This document shows positions 50,631-61,312 of a stretch of 64,000 bases of DNA, piece by piece (the first letter of the stretch is position 1; every line of letters begins with the position of its first letter). Position numbers and translations under genes: made by a program. Under the pieces are notes generated by a model that did no database searches, was not told the DNA's origin, and saw nothing but the letters and a program-made list of their open reading frames with translations. Source of the DNA: Anseongella ginsenosidimutans (lineage in GTDB: Bacteria > Bacteroidota > Bacteroidia > Sphingobacteriales > Sphingobacteriaceae). The DNA lies in contig JAJUHF010000001.1 of the NCBI GenBank assembly GCA_029268045.1, forward strand, positions 1 through 64,000, read 5' to 3'.

Positions 50631-51914
50631 CTACAATCCGGTGGCTTGCGACGACATGCCCCGTTCTTCAATCAGCCGCCGGCGGATGTTCAATTCCCGG
50701 AACAGCCCAATGGGGTCCAACGCGCCGCCCGACCGCAGCATGGCTTCTCTCACAAGCGGCCGGACATCGGTCCGGAACGCATCCTGAAGAAGCTGTTGTG
50801 CCCCCACCGCGTCGTTCTCCTGTTGGGCGACGGCCAGCGCCTCCCGGTCAATGAGCAGCGCCTGCGCGTAGGCGATCAGGATCGCTTCGACCGATTGCAG
50901 AAGATCTTCCAGCGGATCTTTCACATTATGGCTGGCGTCGATCATCCACGCATACGCATTGCTATCGCCTCCGGCAAGCCGGATTCCATCCACCAATTCG
51001 TTAAAGATAAGAAAAAGCAGATAAGGCCGGATGCTTCCCACGGTAAGGTCGTCGTCGCCGTACCGGGAATCATTGAAATGAAAACCGCCCAGTTTTCTTT
51101 CGTTGATCAAAATGCCTACGATCTGTTCCAGATTGGTATTGGGCAGGTGATGTCCCAGATCAACCAATACGTTGGCCTTTTCGCCCAATTTGGTGCAGAA
51201 CAGGTGAGACGTTCCCCAGTCCTGGATTACGGTCGAATAAAAGTTGGGTTCATACGGTTTATATTCCACCAGAAACTGCCAGTCTTCGGGCAGGGCTTCG
51301 TAAATTGCCTGGAGGCTTTCCAGCGTCCGGTTGAATGCCCCTGCGAAATTCTGCTGCCCAGGGAAACAGGATCCATCGGAAAGCCACAGGGAAAGCGCTT
51401 TGGAACCCAAAGCCATTCCGTGCCGGATCACTTCAAGGTTATGTTCCACCGCCTGACGCCGGACAGCGGGGGCGGTATGACTGAGTGACCCGAACTTATA
51501 GGAAAGTTCCTGACCGGGCTGATCCTGAAACGTATTTGAGTTTACGGCATCGAACCGGATCCCGAACGCAGCTGCCTGATTTCGGATCCTGGCCGCGTCT
51601 TCTGGAATATCCCAGGGGATATGCAGGGATATCCGTCCGCTGCTTCGGTTCAGTGCATGCAACAGTCCGATGTCTTCGATCTTCTGCTCCAAGTTGCCCG
51701 GTTCGCCTCCTCCGGGGAATCGACCGAAACGGGTTCCGCCCGTTCCGAGGGCCCAGCTTGGAATCGCTACCTGAAAATCCTGTAACCGGTTGATTAGTAC
51801 CTGTGTCCGGATTCCCTTATCGGAAAGCTCTTCTTCCAGCCGGGCTAGCTGTCGTGCATGTTTTACCCGGAACCGCTCATTGAAAGCGTCCAGCGCGTCT
51901 TTCTCGATGATCAT
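50631..51914 (-). CDS. rhaI: L-rhamnose isomerase (RhaI-type sugar isomerase)
   Basis: VAIPSWALGTGGTRFGRFPGGGEPGNLEQKIEDIGLLHALNRSSGRISLHIPWD; GGFHFNDSRYGDDDLTVGSI; operon context. Confidence 0.88.
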   Translation of the reverse strand: MIIEKDALDAFNERFRVKHARQLARLEEELSDKGIRTQVLINRLQDFQVAIPSWALGTGGTRFGRFPGGGEPGNLEQKIEDIGLLHALNRSSGRISLHIPWDIPEDAARIRNQAAAFGIRFDAVNSNTFQDQPGQELSYKFGSLSHTAPAVRRQAVEHNLEVIRHGMALGSKALSLWLSDGSCFPGQQNFAGAFNRTLESLQAIYEALPEDWQFLVEYKPYEPNFYSTVIQDWGTSHLFCTKLGEKANVLVDLGHHLPNTNLEQIVGILINERKLGGFHFNDSRYGDDDLTVGSIRPYLLFLIFNELVDGIRLAGGDSNAYAWMIDASHNVKDPLEDLLQSVEAILIAYAQALLIDREALAVAQQENDAVGAQQLLQDAFRTDVRPLVREAMLRSGGALDPIGLFRELNIRRRLIEERGMSSQATGL

Positions 51915-51928
51915 CCCGCAAAGCCCTT

Positions 51929-54040
51929 TTATCTGACGAAGGTGGCAGGAATCCCACCGTCCACATTCAATACGTTGCCCGTACTCTTCTTCAAAAGCCC
52001 GCTGACAAATGCGAATACCGCCCCGGCAATGTCCGCGGCAGAAATCGTCTCATTCAGGATGGTTCGCTTGGCATAGTAGGCCGGCAGTTCGTCAACGGTG
52101 ATCCCGTACGCTTTGGCCCGGCCTTCCGCCCAGCCGCTTTCCCAGATTTTGCTGCCTTCGATTACGGCGTCGGGATTGACTACGTTGACACGCACCTTGT
52201 CCGGGCCCAGTTCGGCGGCAAGCAAACGGGACATATGCAGTTGGGCCGCTTTGGCGGACCCGTAACCCACGTTATTGGGTCCGGACATGAGGGCGTTCTT
52301 GCTGGCAATATTAACAATATCGCCACCCATCTGCTGCTGCTTTAAAATGGCGGCCCCTTCTCTTGATACCAGGAATTGTCCTTTCACAAGCACGTCGTAC
52401 AGGATATCCCAGTCTTTCTCGGTCGTTTCCAGGAGGGATTTCGAAATGGATAATCCGGCGCAATTGACCAGGATATCCACTCCACCGTATTGCAGTTTGG
52501 TGATCTTGAGTGCTTCAGCCACTTTCTCGGCGCTGGTTACATCGGCGGGCGCAATGGCCGTCACATCCTTGCTGAATAGTGCATCAAATTCGGCTTTGGT
52601 ATCGACCAACGCATTCTCGTCAATGTCTGACAACACCACGCAGGCGCCTTCGGCCAGAAAGCGTTGGGCAATGGCCTTCCCGATCCCGCCCGATCCGCCG
52701 GTTACAAAGGCTACCTTTCTGGAAAGCGGCTTTTCCTGGGGCATCCGCTGCAATTTCGCTTCTTCCAGCAGCCAGTATTCAATATCAAAGGCTTCCTGTT
52801 CGGGCAGGGAGACGTAAGAGGAAACCGCCTCGGCTCCCTTCATCACGTTGATCGCGTTGATGTAAAACTCAGCCGAAACGCGGGTAGTCTGCTTGTCTTT
52901 GGCAAAGGCAAACATTCCCACTCCGGGATACAGAATGATTACCGGATTGGGATCCCGGACCGCGGGGCTGTTATCCCGCTTGCAGCGGTCGTAATAGGCT
53001 TGGTAATCTTTTCGGTACGCCTCAAACTGCGGACGCAGGTGATTGACTATTTCTTCGGGCGAGGCCTCCAGTTTCTCCAGAGGCAGATCCAGGACAAGCG
53101 GTCGGATCTTGGTCCGCAGGAAATGGTCGGGACAACTGGTACCCATGGGCGCCAGGCGCTCCAGGTCATGGCTGCCGATGAATTCGAGCACGCGGGGATC
53201 GTCGGTGAAATGACCGATCATGGCGCGTTGTTCGGAAGCAAGCCCACGCAGGTACGGGATTAAGCGGGCGGCCACGTCCCGCCGCTTGCCTTCTTCCAGG
53301 GCGGCCACCTTTTGCCCCCCGAAGACAGGTCGTTTCTTACCATAGTGTTCTTCCAGGTAAACAGCCGCCTTTTCGATGGTTTCCAGCGTGTTCAAATAGG
53401 ATTCGTAGGCGGTGTCTCCCCAGGTGAACAAACCGTGTCCCCCGAGCATGATGCCGCGAATACCCGGATTGTCCCGGACCGCCTGTTCCATCTGAAGCCC
53501 CAGGTCGAAGCCCGGACGCTGCCAGGGAACCCAGGCCAGCTCCCCGCCAAAAAGTTCGCGGGTAATGGCCTCGCCGTCTTTTGAGGCACAAATGGCAATG
53601 ATGGCGTCGGGGTGAAGGTGATCCACGTGCTTGAAGGGCAGGAAGGCGTGCAGGGGGGTGTCAATGGAAGGCGCCTTCGAATCCAGGTCATATATGCAAT
53701 GGTTGAACAATCCCACCATTTCGTCTTCAAATTCAATGCCCCGGTACCTCTTTTTAAGGTCGTGCAACCGGTCCAAATAAAGGCCGGCCAGCCCGTTCCG
53801 TTTGAGCGTCCCGAGGTCGCCGCCGGAACCTTTTACCCAGAGTACATCCACTTCGTTTCCGGTCAGCGGATCGATCTCCCGGGTTTTACAGCTTGTATTT
53901 CCGCCGGCGTAATTCGTAAGCCGAAGATCGGCCCCCAATAAATTGGAGCGGTAGAGCAACAGGCCGATTTCGTCATTTTCCAAAGCCTTCGCTTTGTTTT
54001 CATCCCATAGGTAGCTTACGTGTTTAAACTTTGTATCCAT
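51929..54040 (-). CDS. Bifunctional rhamnulose-1-phosphate aldolase / alcohol (lactaldehyde) dehydrogenase
   Basis: N-terminal class II aldolase (GGNTSCKTREIDPLTGNEVDVLWVKGSGGDLGTL) and C-terminal SDR (VAFVTGGSGGIGKAIAQRFLAEGACVVLSDID, YGSAKAAQLHMSRLLAAELG). Confidence 0.93.
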   Translation of the reverse strand: MDTKFKHVSYLWDENKAKALENDEIGLLLYRSNLLGADLRLTNYAGGNTSCKTREIDPLTGNEVDVLWVKGSGGDLGTLKRNGLAGLYLDRLHDLKKRYRGIEFEDEMVGLFNHCIYDLDSKAPSIDTPLHAFLPFKHVDHLHPDAIIAICASKDGEAITRELFGGELAWVPWQRPGFDLGLQMEQAVRDNPGIRGIMLGGHGLFTWGDTAYESYLNTLETIEKAAVYLEEHYGKKRPVFGGQKVAALEEGKRRDVAARLIPYLRGLASEQRAMIGHFTDDPRVLEFIGSHDLERLAPMGTSCPDHFLRTKIRPLVLDLPLEKLEASPEEIVNHLRPQFEAYRKDYQAYYDRCKRDNSPAVRDPNPVIILYPGVGMFAFAKDKQTTRVSAEFYINAINVMKGAEAVSSYVSLPEQEAFDIEYWLLEEAKLQRMPQEKPLSRKVAFVTGGSGGIGKAIAQRFLAEGACVVLSDIDENALVDTKAEFDALFSKDVTAIAPADVTSAEKVAEALKITKLQYGGVDILVNCAGLSISKSLLETTEKDWDILYDVLVKGQFLVSREGAAILKQQQMGGDIVNIASKNALMSGPNNVGYGSAKAAQLHMSRLLAAELGPDKVRVNVVNPDAVIEGSKIWESGWAEGRAKAYGITVDELPAYYAKRTILNETISAADIAGAVFAFVSGLLKKSTGNVLNVDGGIPATFVR

Positions 54041-54054
54041 TGTAAAACATGATT

Positions 54055-55113
54055 TTAATAAGTCAGGGAATTGCCGTATCCAACGATCACCACCGATAGA
54101 ATGATCACGACAATTCCGGTTAATATCGTGTTGAATGTTTTTCTGCTAACCCCCGCCCATTCTTTCAGAGCCATTCCCCATAAGTTGGATGCCAGGATGA
54201 TAAAGGCCATATGCAGTATCCAGGAACTGGCTCCGTTCCCCAATTTGCTTTCCCCCATTCCGTAAAAGAAAAACTGAAGAAACCAGGTCGTGCCGGCCAG
54301 CGCGGAAAACAGGTAGTTTCTTGCGAGCGGCGCGTTTGGGTTTACATAGTCCCGGAATGTTCTGTTTCGCGCATTCAGCATGAGACACCAAATCAGGTTG
54401 GTGGTGAGGCCTCCCCATAAAATAATCACAAAACTCACGTTATTCCGGAACAGGGGGTTGGCTCCGGCCAGTTCCGCCGCCTGGGCCAGGGGTTTACCCG
54501 CTTCGATCCCGTAATTGAAACAGGCGCTGAGGATCCCTGATACGATGGCTACTACCAGCCCTTTTCTTACCGAAAACTCGTTCCCCTGCCGCCTGTGCTG
54601 AGGGCTGTCCAGTTCTCTTTCCTTGCGGACCCCCGCTTTTCCGCATAGGTAAATCCCCAGCAAACAAACCGCCACACCGGCCAGCACCCATCTGCCCCCC
54701 ACGTGATGGAGCATGGCCGAAAACGTACCCTCGGTTTCTGTGGTAAATACATCGCGGTAAATCGGCGGAAGAAGGGCTCCGAAGGCGGAAGTAAAACCCA
54801 GTGCCACCGATTGGCCCAGCGATACCCCCAGGTAGCGTATGCCCAAACCAAAGGTAAGGCCCCCGATCCCCCAGAGGAAGCCCATGGCGTAGGTCCAGAA
54901 AACCACCTCGTCCGGGGAACTTCCGATGATTGCCATTAACCCGGGAACGGTTAACCAGGCTGCAATAAAAGGAACGATCATCCAGGAAAACAGTCCGCCC
55001 ACGATCCAGAAGCTTTCCCACGCCCAGTTTCTGACCTTTTTAAAAGGTATGTAGAAACTACCGGATGCAAAACCTCCGATGGCATGAAAAATAACTCCTA
55101 AAACTGCTCCCAT
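54055..55113 (-). CDS. rhaT: L-rhamnose/proton symporter RhaT
   Basis: GVIFHAIGGFASGSFYIPFKKVRNWAWESFWIVGGLFSWMIVPFIAAWLTVPG; 10-TM RhaT-like; operon context. Confidence 0.93.
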   Translation of the reverse strand: MGAVLGVIFHAIGGFASGSFYIPFKKVRNWAWESFWIVGGLFSWMIVPFIAAWLTVPGLMAIIGSSPDEVVFWTYAMGFLWGIGGLTFGLGIRYLGVSLGQSVALGFTSAFGALLPPIYRDVFTTETEGTFSAMLHHVGGRWVLAGVAVCLLGIYLCGKAGVRKERELDSPQHRRQGNEFSVRKGLVVAIVSGILSACFNYGIEAGKPLAQAAELAGANPLFRNNVSFVIILWGGLTTNLIWCLMLNARNRTFRDYVNPNAPLARNYLFSALAGTTWFLQFFFYGMGESKLGNGASSWILHMAFIILASNLWGMALKEWAGVSRKTFNTILTGIVVIILSVVIVGYGNSLTY

Positions 55114-55164
55114 ATACTACTGGTAATTCTCAAGGTGTAATGTTAAGAAGGAATCGGATGAAAA

Positions 55165-55184
55165 CTATCCTGTTCTGTCCTGTG
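55165..55184 (-). promoter_or_regulatory. Regulon direct-repeat box, copy 5 (upstream of rhaT operon)
   Basis: CTATCCTGTTCTGTCCTGTG; minus -7-like TAACATTA at 55138-55145 (19-nt spacer). Confidence 0.7.
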
Positions 55185-55195
55185 AACAGCGCTTG

Positions 55196-58100
55196 TTACC
55201 CTCCATTCTTTAGCCCGCGAAGGTAGGCGATCAGGTTGAGCAATTGGTTCTTTCCCATTGCTTCACCCAGTCCGGAAGGCATCAGGGAGTGTCCGTATGG
55301 TTTTCTGGATCTGACCTCGGAACGCGCTATCTGATGGGTCTGCCCTCCGATGACGCGTAATGAAATTCCGCTTTCGGTTTCGCCCGTCAGATAACCGGTC
55401 AGCGTGCGTCCGTCCCGGAGCGTAACGGTGTACCCTTCGTAGCCAAAATTGATCCCTTTATCGGGATGAAGAATCGCGTCGTAAAGCCCCTCCTCCGAAA
55501 GCTTGGCGCCAATGCCCGAAAGCTCCGGACCGAACGCGATCCCTTTTCCGTTTACGACATGGCAGGAACTGCACCAGGCGGTATACACGGCAGCTCCGGC
55601 TGAGGCGTCGCCCCGGAGCCCGAGCAAGGTGCTGACCGGAGGAAGCGCCTCGTCCCCTTTTTCCTCCCGGTAGAAAGCCCGTGCTCTTGCCAGAACGTCC
55701 GGCCGCCAGGCGGAGGAGAGCACTTCTTTGGCCAACGTATCGAACAGGGGAGGCAATTCATCCGATTCGGCTAGCCGCATGAGTCTGTCGCTCCCGGTCC
55801 AGGTTGCTCCCAATGAACTGACAGCCTGCCGGCGCAACGGCGCGCGGTAGGCCTCATCCAAAATGATCCGCTCCAATTCCCCAAATACCCGGTCGTCATC
55901 TGCCTTGGGTAATAGACGGATCAGAATCAATGCATGCCGCTCGTCCGCTTCCATCGCGGAACGGACCACATCCATCCGATCCATTTGGACGATCGTAGTC
56001 AGGGCACGTTCCCGCATTTCCTGTTCGTAGGTGGTGTCCAGCGCGATTTTCAGCAGCTCGGGGGATTTCTCCTGAAGATGAAATCGCGCAACCAGCTGGA
56101 TGTATTCCGGTTTGCCCTGCAAAACGCGCAAGCTTTCCTCCATGGTTTGCTTCATGGCCGGGGTGCGCGAAAGCCTGTCCGGGTCGACCAGCATCAGCGC
56201 ATAGGCGGCTGCTTCCGGGCTCGTCCCCTGTCCGCGTAGGAGTGAAAGAAGGGCTTGGTTTTTTTGCGAAGCCGGACTGAACTCGATCGCGCGGAAGAGC
56301 TTTCTTCTTTCCCTGTCTCCAAGCCTTTCGGCGGACGCCATGTCAACCAAAAGCGGCAGGGCTTTTGCCGATCGGGACCGCCAAACGATTTGACGCCCCT
56401 CCGGCGTGGCGGGGTCGCCGCCGCTTTCCAGCCAGGCTTCAAAACAGGCATCCGGGTCGTTGGCCGCGGCGATGCCCAATGCTTCCAAATACCAAGGATC
56501 ACTCCCGTCGTAATGGGCCGCCAGGCGCGCCCACAGGGCGGGCCGTTCCGGTACGTTGAGGTAATGCAGGCCAATCAGCGCAGCACGCCGGACCTCCGGA
56601 GAAGGATCGTCTGCCACGCGCTGGAGTACCTGCGCCAGCTCCATGTCCATTTGCCGGGCAGCGCGAATGGCCGTCGCACGGATCAACCCGTCGTCATCCC
56701 CGAGGGCCAGCTCAAGATACTGTGGCCCGTTCTCCGGGAGCTTGGCAAGCAGCCACAAGGCCCGCGCGCGCAGCCGGGGATCGGAAGGCGACGAAGCTGG
56801 ATACGCGCCCGAAGTAAAAAGCTCCTTTAACGCCGGTTCCGCTTGATTACCCAGGACATGCAATGCGGTCCAGCCAAGATACCGGAGGGATTGCGCCGGA
56901 CTGGCCAGGGCCGCGATCGCCGCTTCGGGCGTTTCGACCGAAACCCTTTCGGGGCGGTAGGCATGCCCCCGGGGAGCGATCCGGTAAATCCTTCCCCGTG
57001 CCACGTCGCCGGCACGATGCCCGCCCACACCCGGGTCATACCAGTCGGCTACCATCAGCGAACCGTCCGGAGCGGGACAAACGTCCACGGGACGGAACCA
57101 GTTATCTTCCCTTGAAAAAAGCAGATCCTTCCGGGTGGCCTCAAATCCTGCGCCGGCGGCACGAACCGGATAAATCCGGATAGCACCCTGTCCGGCTTCC
57201 GCGTGGATCAGCTGTCCCTGGTAACCGGCAGGCAACAAACTTCCTTCATAAATACACAGTCCCGAGGGTGATCCGGCTCCATTGACAAGCAGGTTGGGAA
57301 CTACTCCGGGATCGTCCTGATGCCAATGCCTGCGCGGAACGGAGTCCTCCCGGTTGATCCTCCACTCGGTCCAGCGCGCGCCGGTCAATTCATCGGTATA
57401 GCCGTAATTGCCGTACTCCATGACGAAATTGATGCGGGTACTCCGGTTCCCGTCGTCGTCGTTGTCGGATTGCCAGACCCGGCCGTAGGAATCCACCGCC
57501 AGCTCGTATGGATTCCTGAAATTATGGCCGATCACTTCCAGTTCCGACCCGTTGGGATTACAGCGGAAAGCCATACCTTGCCGATAAGGCGCGTCGCCTG
57601 CACGGATAGTCCGTCCCAGCGGGTCAAGCAGGGCTTGTCCGTCGGGACCCAGCAGTGTGTGCCCCTCATTTCCGAAATTAAAATATAATTTTCCGTCGGG
57701 GCCGAATACGAAGGCATGTACGGCATGATCATGCTGCAGCCCCCCGATGCCGGAAAAAAGCAAGGTAGTTGTGTCTGCTTTGTCGTCCCCGTCGGTATCG
57801 GTCAGCAGGTAAACGCCGGGACTACAGGAAACAACGACCTGATTGCCCAGTACCGCGATACCCATGGCCGCATTGATTAGGGTATCCTGAAAGAACACCT
57901 TGGCCGTATCGGCCTGGCCGTCTCCGTCCATGTCTTCCAGGATCACAATCCGGTCGCCTTGCTCCCGGTAAGGATTTTCGGTATTAAGCCAGTTCCGGTA
58001 GTTCCAGGCCTCGGTAACCCAAACCCGGCCCCGGGCGTCCACGTCGATATTGGTAGGATTACTCAGGAGCGGCTCACTGGCGAAAAGACGGACTTCGAGT

Positions 58101-58240
58101 CCGTCGGCAACTTCCAGCGTGGCCAGCGATGCCTCCGGTGAGTTCTTCCGGTCTTCCGCGGAACCAGCCGGATCAGACTCACAGGCAAACAAAACAAGAA
58201 TAGCAGGCAGAAGTAAAATGTAAAAATGACACTTATTCAT
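55196..58240 (-). CDS. PVC-type membrane-bound dehydrogenase-like lipoprotein with HEAT repeats and C-terminal cytochrome c (CSSCH)
   Basis: LEVADGLEVRLFASEPLLSNPTNIDVDARGRVWVTEAWNYRNW; HEAT repeats; CSSCHVVNGKGIAFGPELSGIGAKL. ATG 58240 preferred over the TTG at 58246. Confidence 0.9.
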   Translation of the reverse strand: MNKCHFYILLLPAILVLFACESDPAGSAEDRKNSPEASLATLEVADGLEVRLFASEPLLSNPTNIDVDARGRVWVTEAWNYRNWLNTENPYREQGDRIVILEDMDGDGQADTAKVFFQDTLINAAMGIAVLGNQVVVSCSPGVYLLTDTDGDDKADTTTLLFSGIGGLQHDHAVHAFVFGPDGKLYFNFGNEGHTLLGPDGQALLDPLGRTIRAGDAPYRQGMAFRCNPNGSELEVIGHNFRNPYELAVDSYGRVWQSDNDDDGNRSTRINFVMEYGNYGYTDELTGARWTEWRINREDSVPRRHWHQDDPGVVPNLLVNGAGSPSGLCIYEGSLLPAGYQGQLIHAEAGQGAIRIYPVRAAGAGFEATRKDLLFSREDNWFRPVDVCPAPDGSLMVADWYDPGVGGHRAGDVARGRIYRIAPRGHAYRPERVSVETPEAAIAALASPAQSLRYLGWTALHVLGNQAEPALKELFTSGAYPASSPSDPRLRARALWLLAKLPENGPQYLELALGDDDGLIRATAIRAARQMDMELAQVLQRVADDPSPEVRRAALIGLHYLNVPERPALWARLAAHYDGSDPWYLEALGIAAANDPDACFEAWLESGGDPATPEGRQIVWRSRSAKALPLLVDMASAERLGDRERRKLFRAIEFSPASQKNQALLSLLRGQGTSPEAAAYALMLVDPDRLSRTPAMKQTMEESLRVLQGKPEYIQLVARFHLQEKSPELLKIALDTTYEQEMRERALTTIVQMDRMDVVRSAMEADERHALILIRLLPKADDDRVFGELERIILDEAYRAPLRRQAVSSLGATWTGSDRLMRLAESDELPPLFDTLAKEVLSSAWRPDVLARARAFYREEKGDEALPPVSTLLGLRGDASAGAAVYTAWCSSCHVVNGKGIAFGPELSGIGAKLSEEGLYDAILHPDKGINFGYEGYTVTLRDGRTLTGYLTGETESGISLRVIGGQTHQIARSEVRSRKPYGHSLMPSGLGEAMGKNQLLNLIAYLRGLKNGG

Positions 58241-58340
58241 ATGCAAAGGTTTAGGCCGCGTAATACCTTATGCAGGAACCGGGAGCCCTGCCGGGGAGGT
58301 TTCTAACACCACCTCATCAGGGCACCCGCACGAGTTTCGG

Positions 58341-61292
58341 TTATAACTTGCGTTTTACCTGAACTTCTTCGTAGCCTTCAATGATATCACCCACTTTCAC
58401 ATCATTGAAGTTCTGGATATTCAAACCGCACTCGTATCCGGCGCTTACTTCCCGCACATCGTCTTTGAAACGTTTGAGGGAGGCCAGCTCGCCGGTATAC
58501 ACCACAACCCCGTCCCGGATCAGACGCACGTTGGTGTTCCGCGTAATTTTGCCGTCCAGGACCATGCATCCTGCAATGGTACCCAGTTTGGAAACCTTGA
58601 ATGTCTCCCTGACCTCCAGGTTACAAACAATCCGTTCCTCCACATCGGGCGCCAGCATTCCTTCCATGGCCGACTTGATTTCCTCAATGGCCTTATAGAT
58701 AACGGAATAAAGACGGATATCGATTTCTTCGTGTTCCGCCAGGCGGCGCGCCTGGGGCGAAGGCCGGACCTGGAAACCGACAATGATCGCATCGGAGGCC
58801 GAGGCAAGCAGTACATCGGATTCGGAGATCTGACCCACCGATTTGTGGATCACGTTGATCTGAATTTCTTCGGTCGACAATTTCAGCAGGGAATCGGCAA
58901 GCGCCTCCACGGACCCGTCCACATCGCCTTTCACGATCAGGTTCAGTTCCCTAAAGTTGCCGATGGCCAAACGACGGCCGATTTCATCCAATGTAATATG
59001 TTTCTGGGTCCGCAATCCCTGTTCACGCTGCAATTGCTGACGACGGGTGGCGATATCCCTGGCTTCCTGCTCGGTTTCCACCGCATTAAACCGGTCGCCC
59101 GCCTGCGGCGCGCCCTGCATTCCCAGTACCTGTACAGGGGTGGAAGGACCCGCCTTTTCAATTTTCTTTCCGCGTTCATTGAACAGCGCTTTGACGCGGC
59201 CGCTGTATTGGCCGGCCAGAATGGGCTCGCCCACGGTTAAGGTCCCGGCCTGAATAAGCACAGTGGTGACGACCCCGCGCCCTTTTTCCATGGCGGCTTC
59301 GATGACCGTACCAATTGCCTTTTTCTTTGGATTGGCTTTCAGGTCCTGAAGTTCTGCTTCCAGCAATACCTTTTCCAGCAGTTCATCCACACCCATACCC
59401 GATTTGGCGGATATTTCCTGGGCCTGGAATTTTCCACCCCATTCCTCCACCAGGATGTTCATTCCGGAAAGCTGTTCCCGGATCTTATCCGCGCTGGCTC
59501 CCGGCTTATCCATTTTGTTGAACGCGAATACCATGGGTACCCCCGCGGCCTGCGCGTGGTTGATGGCTTCAATGGTTTGGGGCATCACGCTGTCGTCAGC
59601 CGCAATCACGATAATCACCACATCGGTCACCTTGGCACCGCGCGCCCGCATGGCGGTAAACGCTTCGTGTCCCGGGGTATCCAGGAAGGTGATCTTGCGG
59701 CCGTCATCCAGCACCACTTCGTAGGCTCCGATATGCTGCGTGATACTGCCTGCTTCGCCGGCAATGACGTTGGCTTTCCGTATATAGTCCAGCAGGGAGG
59801 TCTTTCCATGATCCACGTGACCCATCACGGTGACAATGGGATGGCGGCTTACCAAATCTTCCGGATTGTCCTCTTCCTCCAGGAGATCATCCTGATCATC
59901 CGCGGTAATGAATTCCACATCGAATCCGAACTCGTCAGCAACAATGCTGATGGTTTCGGCATCCAGCCGCTGGTTAATGGAAACAAACAACCCCAGGCTC
60001 ATGCAGGTGGCTATGATCTGGGTGACCGAAACGTCCATCAGGTTGGCCAATTCGTTGGCAGTCAGGAATTCCGTTACCCGGAGCACCTTGGACTGCAATT
60101 CCCTTTCCTGCTGTTCTTCTTCCGCCACGCGGGCAATATCGTCCCGCTTTTGCCGGCGGAGACGGGCACGCTGCGCGAATTTGCCGGATTTTCCGGCCCC
60201 GCTCAATCGGGCCAGGGTGGCCTTAATCTGTTCCTGTACCTGTTTGTCATCCACTTCCTCCCGCTCTTTGCCTCGGCGATCCCGCGACCCGGTTTTACCC
60301 GGTTTGTTATCTTTCGTCTGATGCTGTCCCGCGCTTACCGGAGCAACCGTTCCCCGCTCGCGGCGCTTCCGTTTCCGCTTCCCTTTTTCCGGTTGTCCCG
60401 AGGAGGAGGCTACCGGTTTCGATTTTCTTTCCGCAGGGAGATCAATCCGGCCAATGACTTTCGGTCCGCTCAGGCGCTGCGCCGTAGCGCGGATTACTTC
60501 CCGTTTACCGGAATCTTCTTTTTCCTCCGGCGAATCGGCTGTGGGTTGGTCATCTGCGGTCTTTTCCGGAGAACCGGCTTTTTCCGCTGCCTGGGTTTCC
60601 GCTTCGGCCTCATCGGCCGCCTCGGCTGCGGGTTCGGCCTCGGCTTGTGGGGCTTCGGGTTCAGGCGCTGTCTGTTCCGGGGTGGCCGGATCCTGCACCT
60701 GCTCCGCCGGTTGTACCGGAGTCTCCCCGGCCTGCGTTTCAGCGGCTTCGGCTTGTTCGGCCTCTTCCGCTTTCTTTGCCGGGCGGGGCTTTTTGCCCAG
60801 GCTATCGAGGTCTATCTTACCAACTATTTTGGGACCGCTGGTCCTTCCGGCCGGTTCAGGAGCCGGAACCTCTTCCTTCTTCGCTTCCTGTTCTTCGGCC
60901 GGAGCTTCCTTCTTCTGCTCGGGTTCGGCTTGTCCTTTCCCGGCCAGGGGTTTCTCGGTCTTGGTAATGGTGGTGGAGGAAGCGGTGTTCTTTATTAGAA
61001 TTTCTTCCTGTTCTTCATCATCCCCGTTGGGCTTGGCCGCTTTCACCTCGTCAATGGAGACATCCTCCCGGCGCGCACGGCCAATATGGATCTGCTTCGC
61101 TTCCTCCTTGTATATCTTGTCGGTCTGATATTCCTTCAGGAGCAGCTGATACAGATCGTCCCCAATCTTCGTATTGGGTCGTGCCTCAACGGAGTATCCT
61201 TTGTCGCCGAGGTAGTCGACGATCGTTGTAATACTGACGTTAAGTTCCTTCGCTACTTTAAGTAATTGATATGTTTTCTTGTCTTCAGACAT
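58341..61292 (-). CDS. infB: Translation initiation factor IF-2
   Basis: [44 protein letters not shown]-domain and C-terminal IF2 domains; rimP-nusA-infB synteny. Confidence 0.98.
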   Translation of the reverse strand: MSEDKKTYQLLKVAKELNVSITTIVDYLGDKGYSVEARPNTKIGDDLYQLLLKEYQTDKIYKEEAKQIHIGRARREDVSIDEVKAAKPNGDDEEQEEILIKNTASSTTITKTEKPLAGKGQAEPEQKKEAPAEEQEAKKEEVPAPEPAGRTSGPKIVGKIDLDSLGKKPRPAKKAEEAEQAEAAETQAGETPVQPAEQVQDPATPEQTAPEPEAPQAEAEPAAEAADEAEAETQAAEKAGSPEKTADDQPTADSPEEKEDSGKREVIRATAQRLSGPKVIGRIDLPAERKSKPVASSSGQPEKGKRKRKRRERGTVAPVSAGQHQTKDNKPGKTGSRDRRGKEREEVDDKQVQEQIKATLARLSGAGKSGKFAQRARLRRQKRDDIARVAEEEQQERELQSKVLRVTEFLTANELANLMDVSVTQIIATCMSLGLFVSINQRLDAETISIVADEFGFDVEFITADDQDDLLEEEDNPEDLVSRHPIVTVMGHVDHGKTSLLDYIRKANVIAGEAGSITQHIGAYEVVLDDGRKITFLDTPGHEAFTAMRARGAKVTDVVIIVIAADDSVMPQTIEAINHAQAAGVPMVFAFNKMDKPGASADKIREQLSGMNILVEEWGGKFQAQEISAKSGMGVDELLEKVLLEAELQDLKANPKKKAIGTVIEAAMEKGRGVVTTVLIQAGTLTVGEPILAGQYSGRVKALFNERGKKIEKAGPSTPVQVLGMQGAPQAGDRFNAVETEQEARDIATRRQQLQREQGLRTQKHITLDEIGRRLAIGNFRELNLIVKGDVDGSVEALADSLLKLSTEEIQINVIHKSVGQISESDVLLASASDAIIVGFQVRPSPQARRLAEHEEIDIRLYSVIYKAIEEIKSAMEGMLAPDVEERIVCNLEVRETFKVSKLGTIAGCMVLDGKITRNTNVRLIRDGVVVYTGELASLKRFKDDVREVSAGYECGLNIQNFNDVKVGDIIEGYEEVQVKRKL

Positions 61293-61312
61293 TAGCAAAT
61301 TGATCTTCCTTT

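Noticed and set aside
58247-58335. CTGATGAG...GAAA on the minus strand, resembling a hammerhead ribozyme core
   Set aside because: The segment between CTGATGA and GAAA (GGTGGTGTTA) cannot form stem II, and no compatible stems I/III surround the core. Kept only as a nested hairpin.
59556-60998. Long + strand ORFs (480 aa, and 224 aa at 60454-61128) opposite infB
   Set aside because: They are antisense to the well-supported IF-2 gene. Composition (Gly/Phe/Arg- or Ser/Ala-rich) mirrors the Glu/Ala-rich IF-2 linker and shows no domain motifs.
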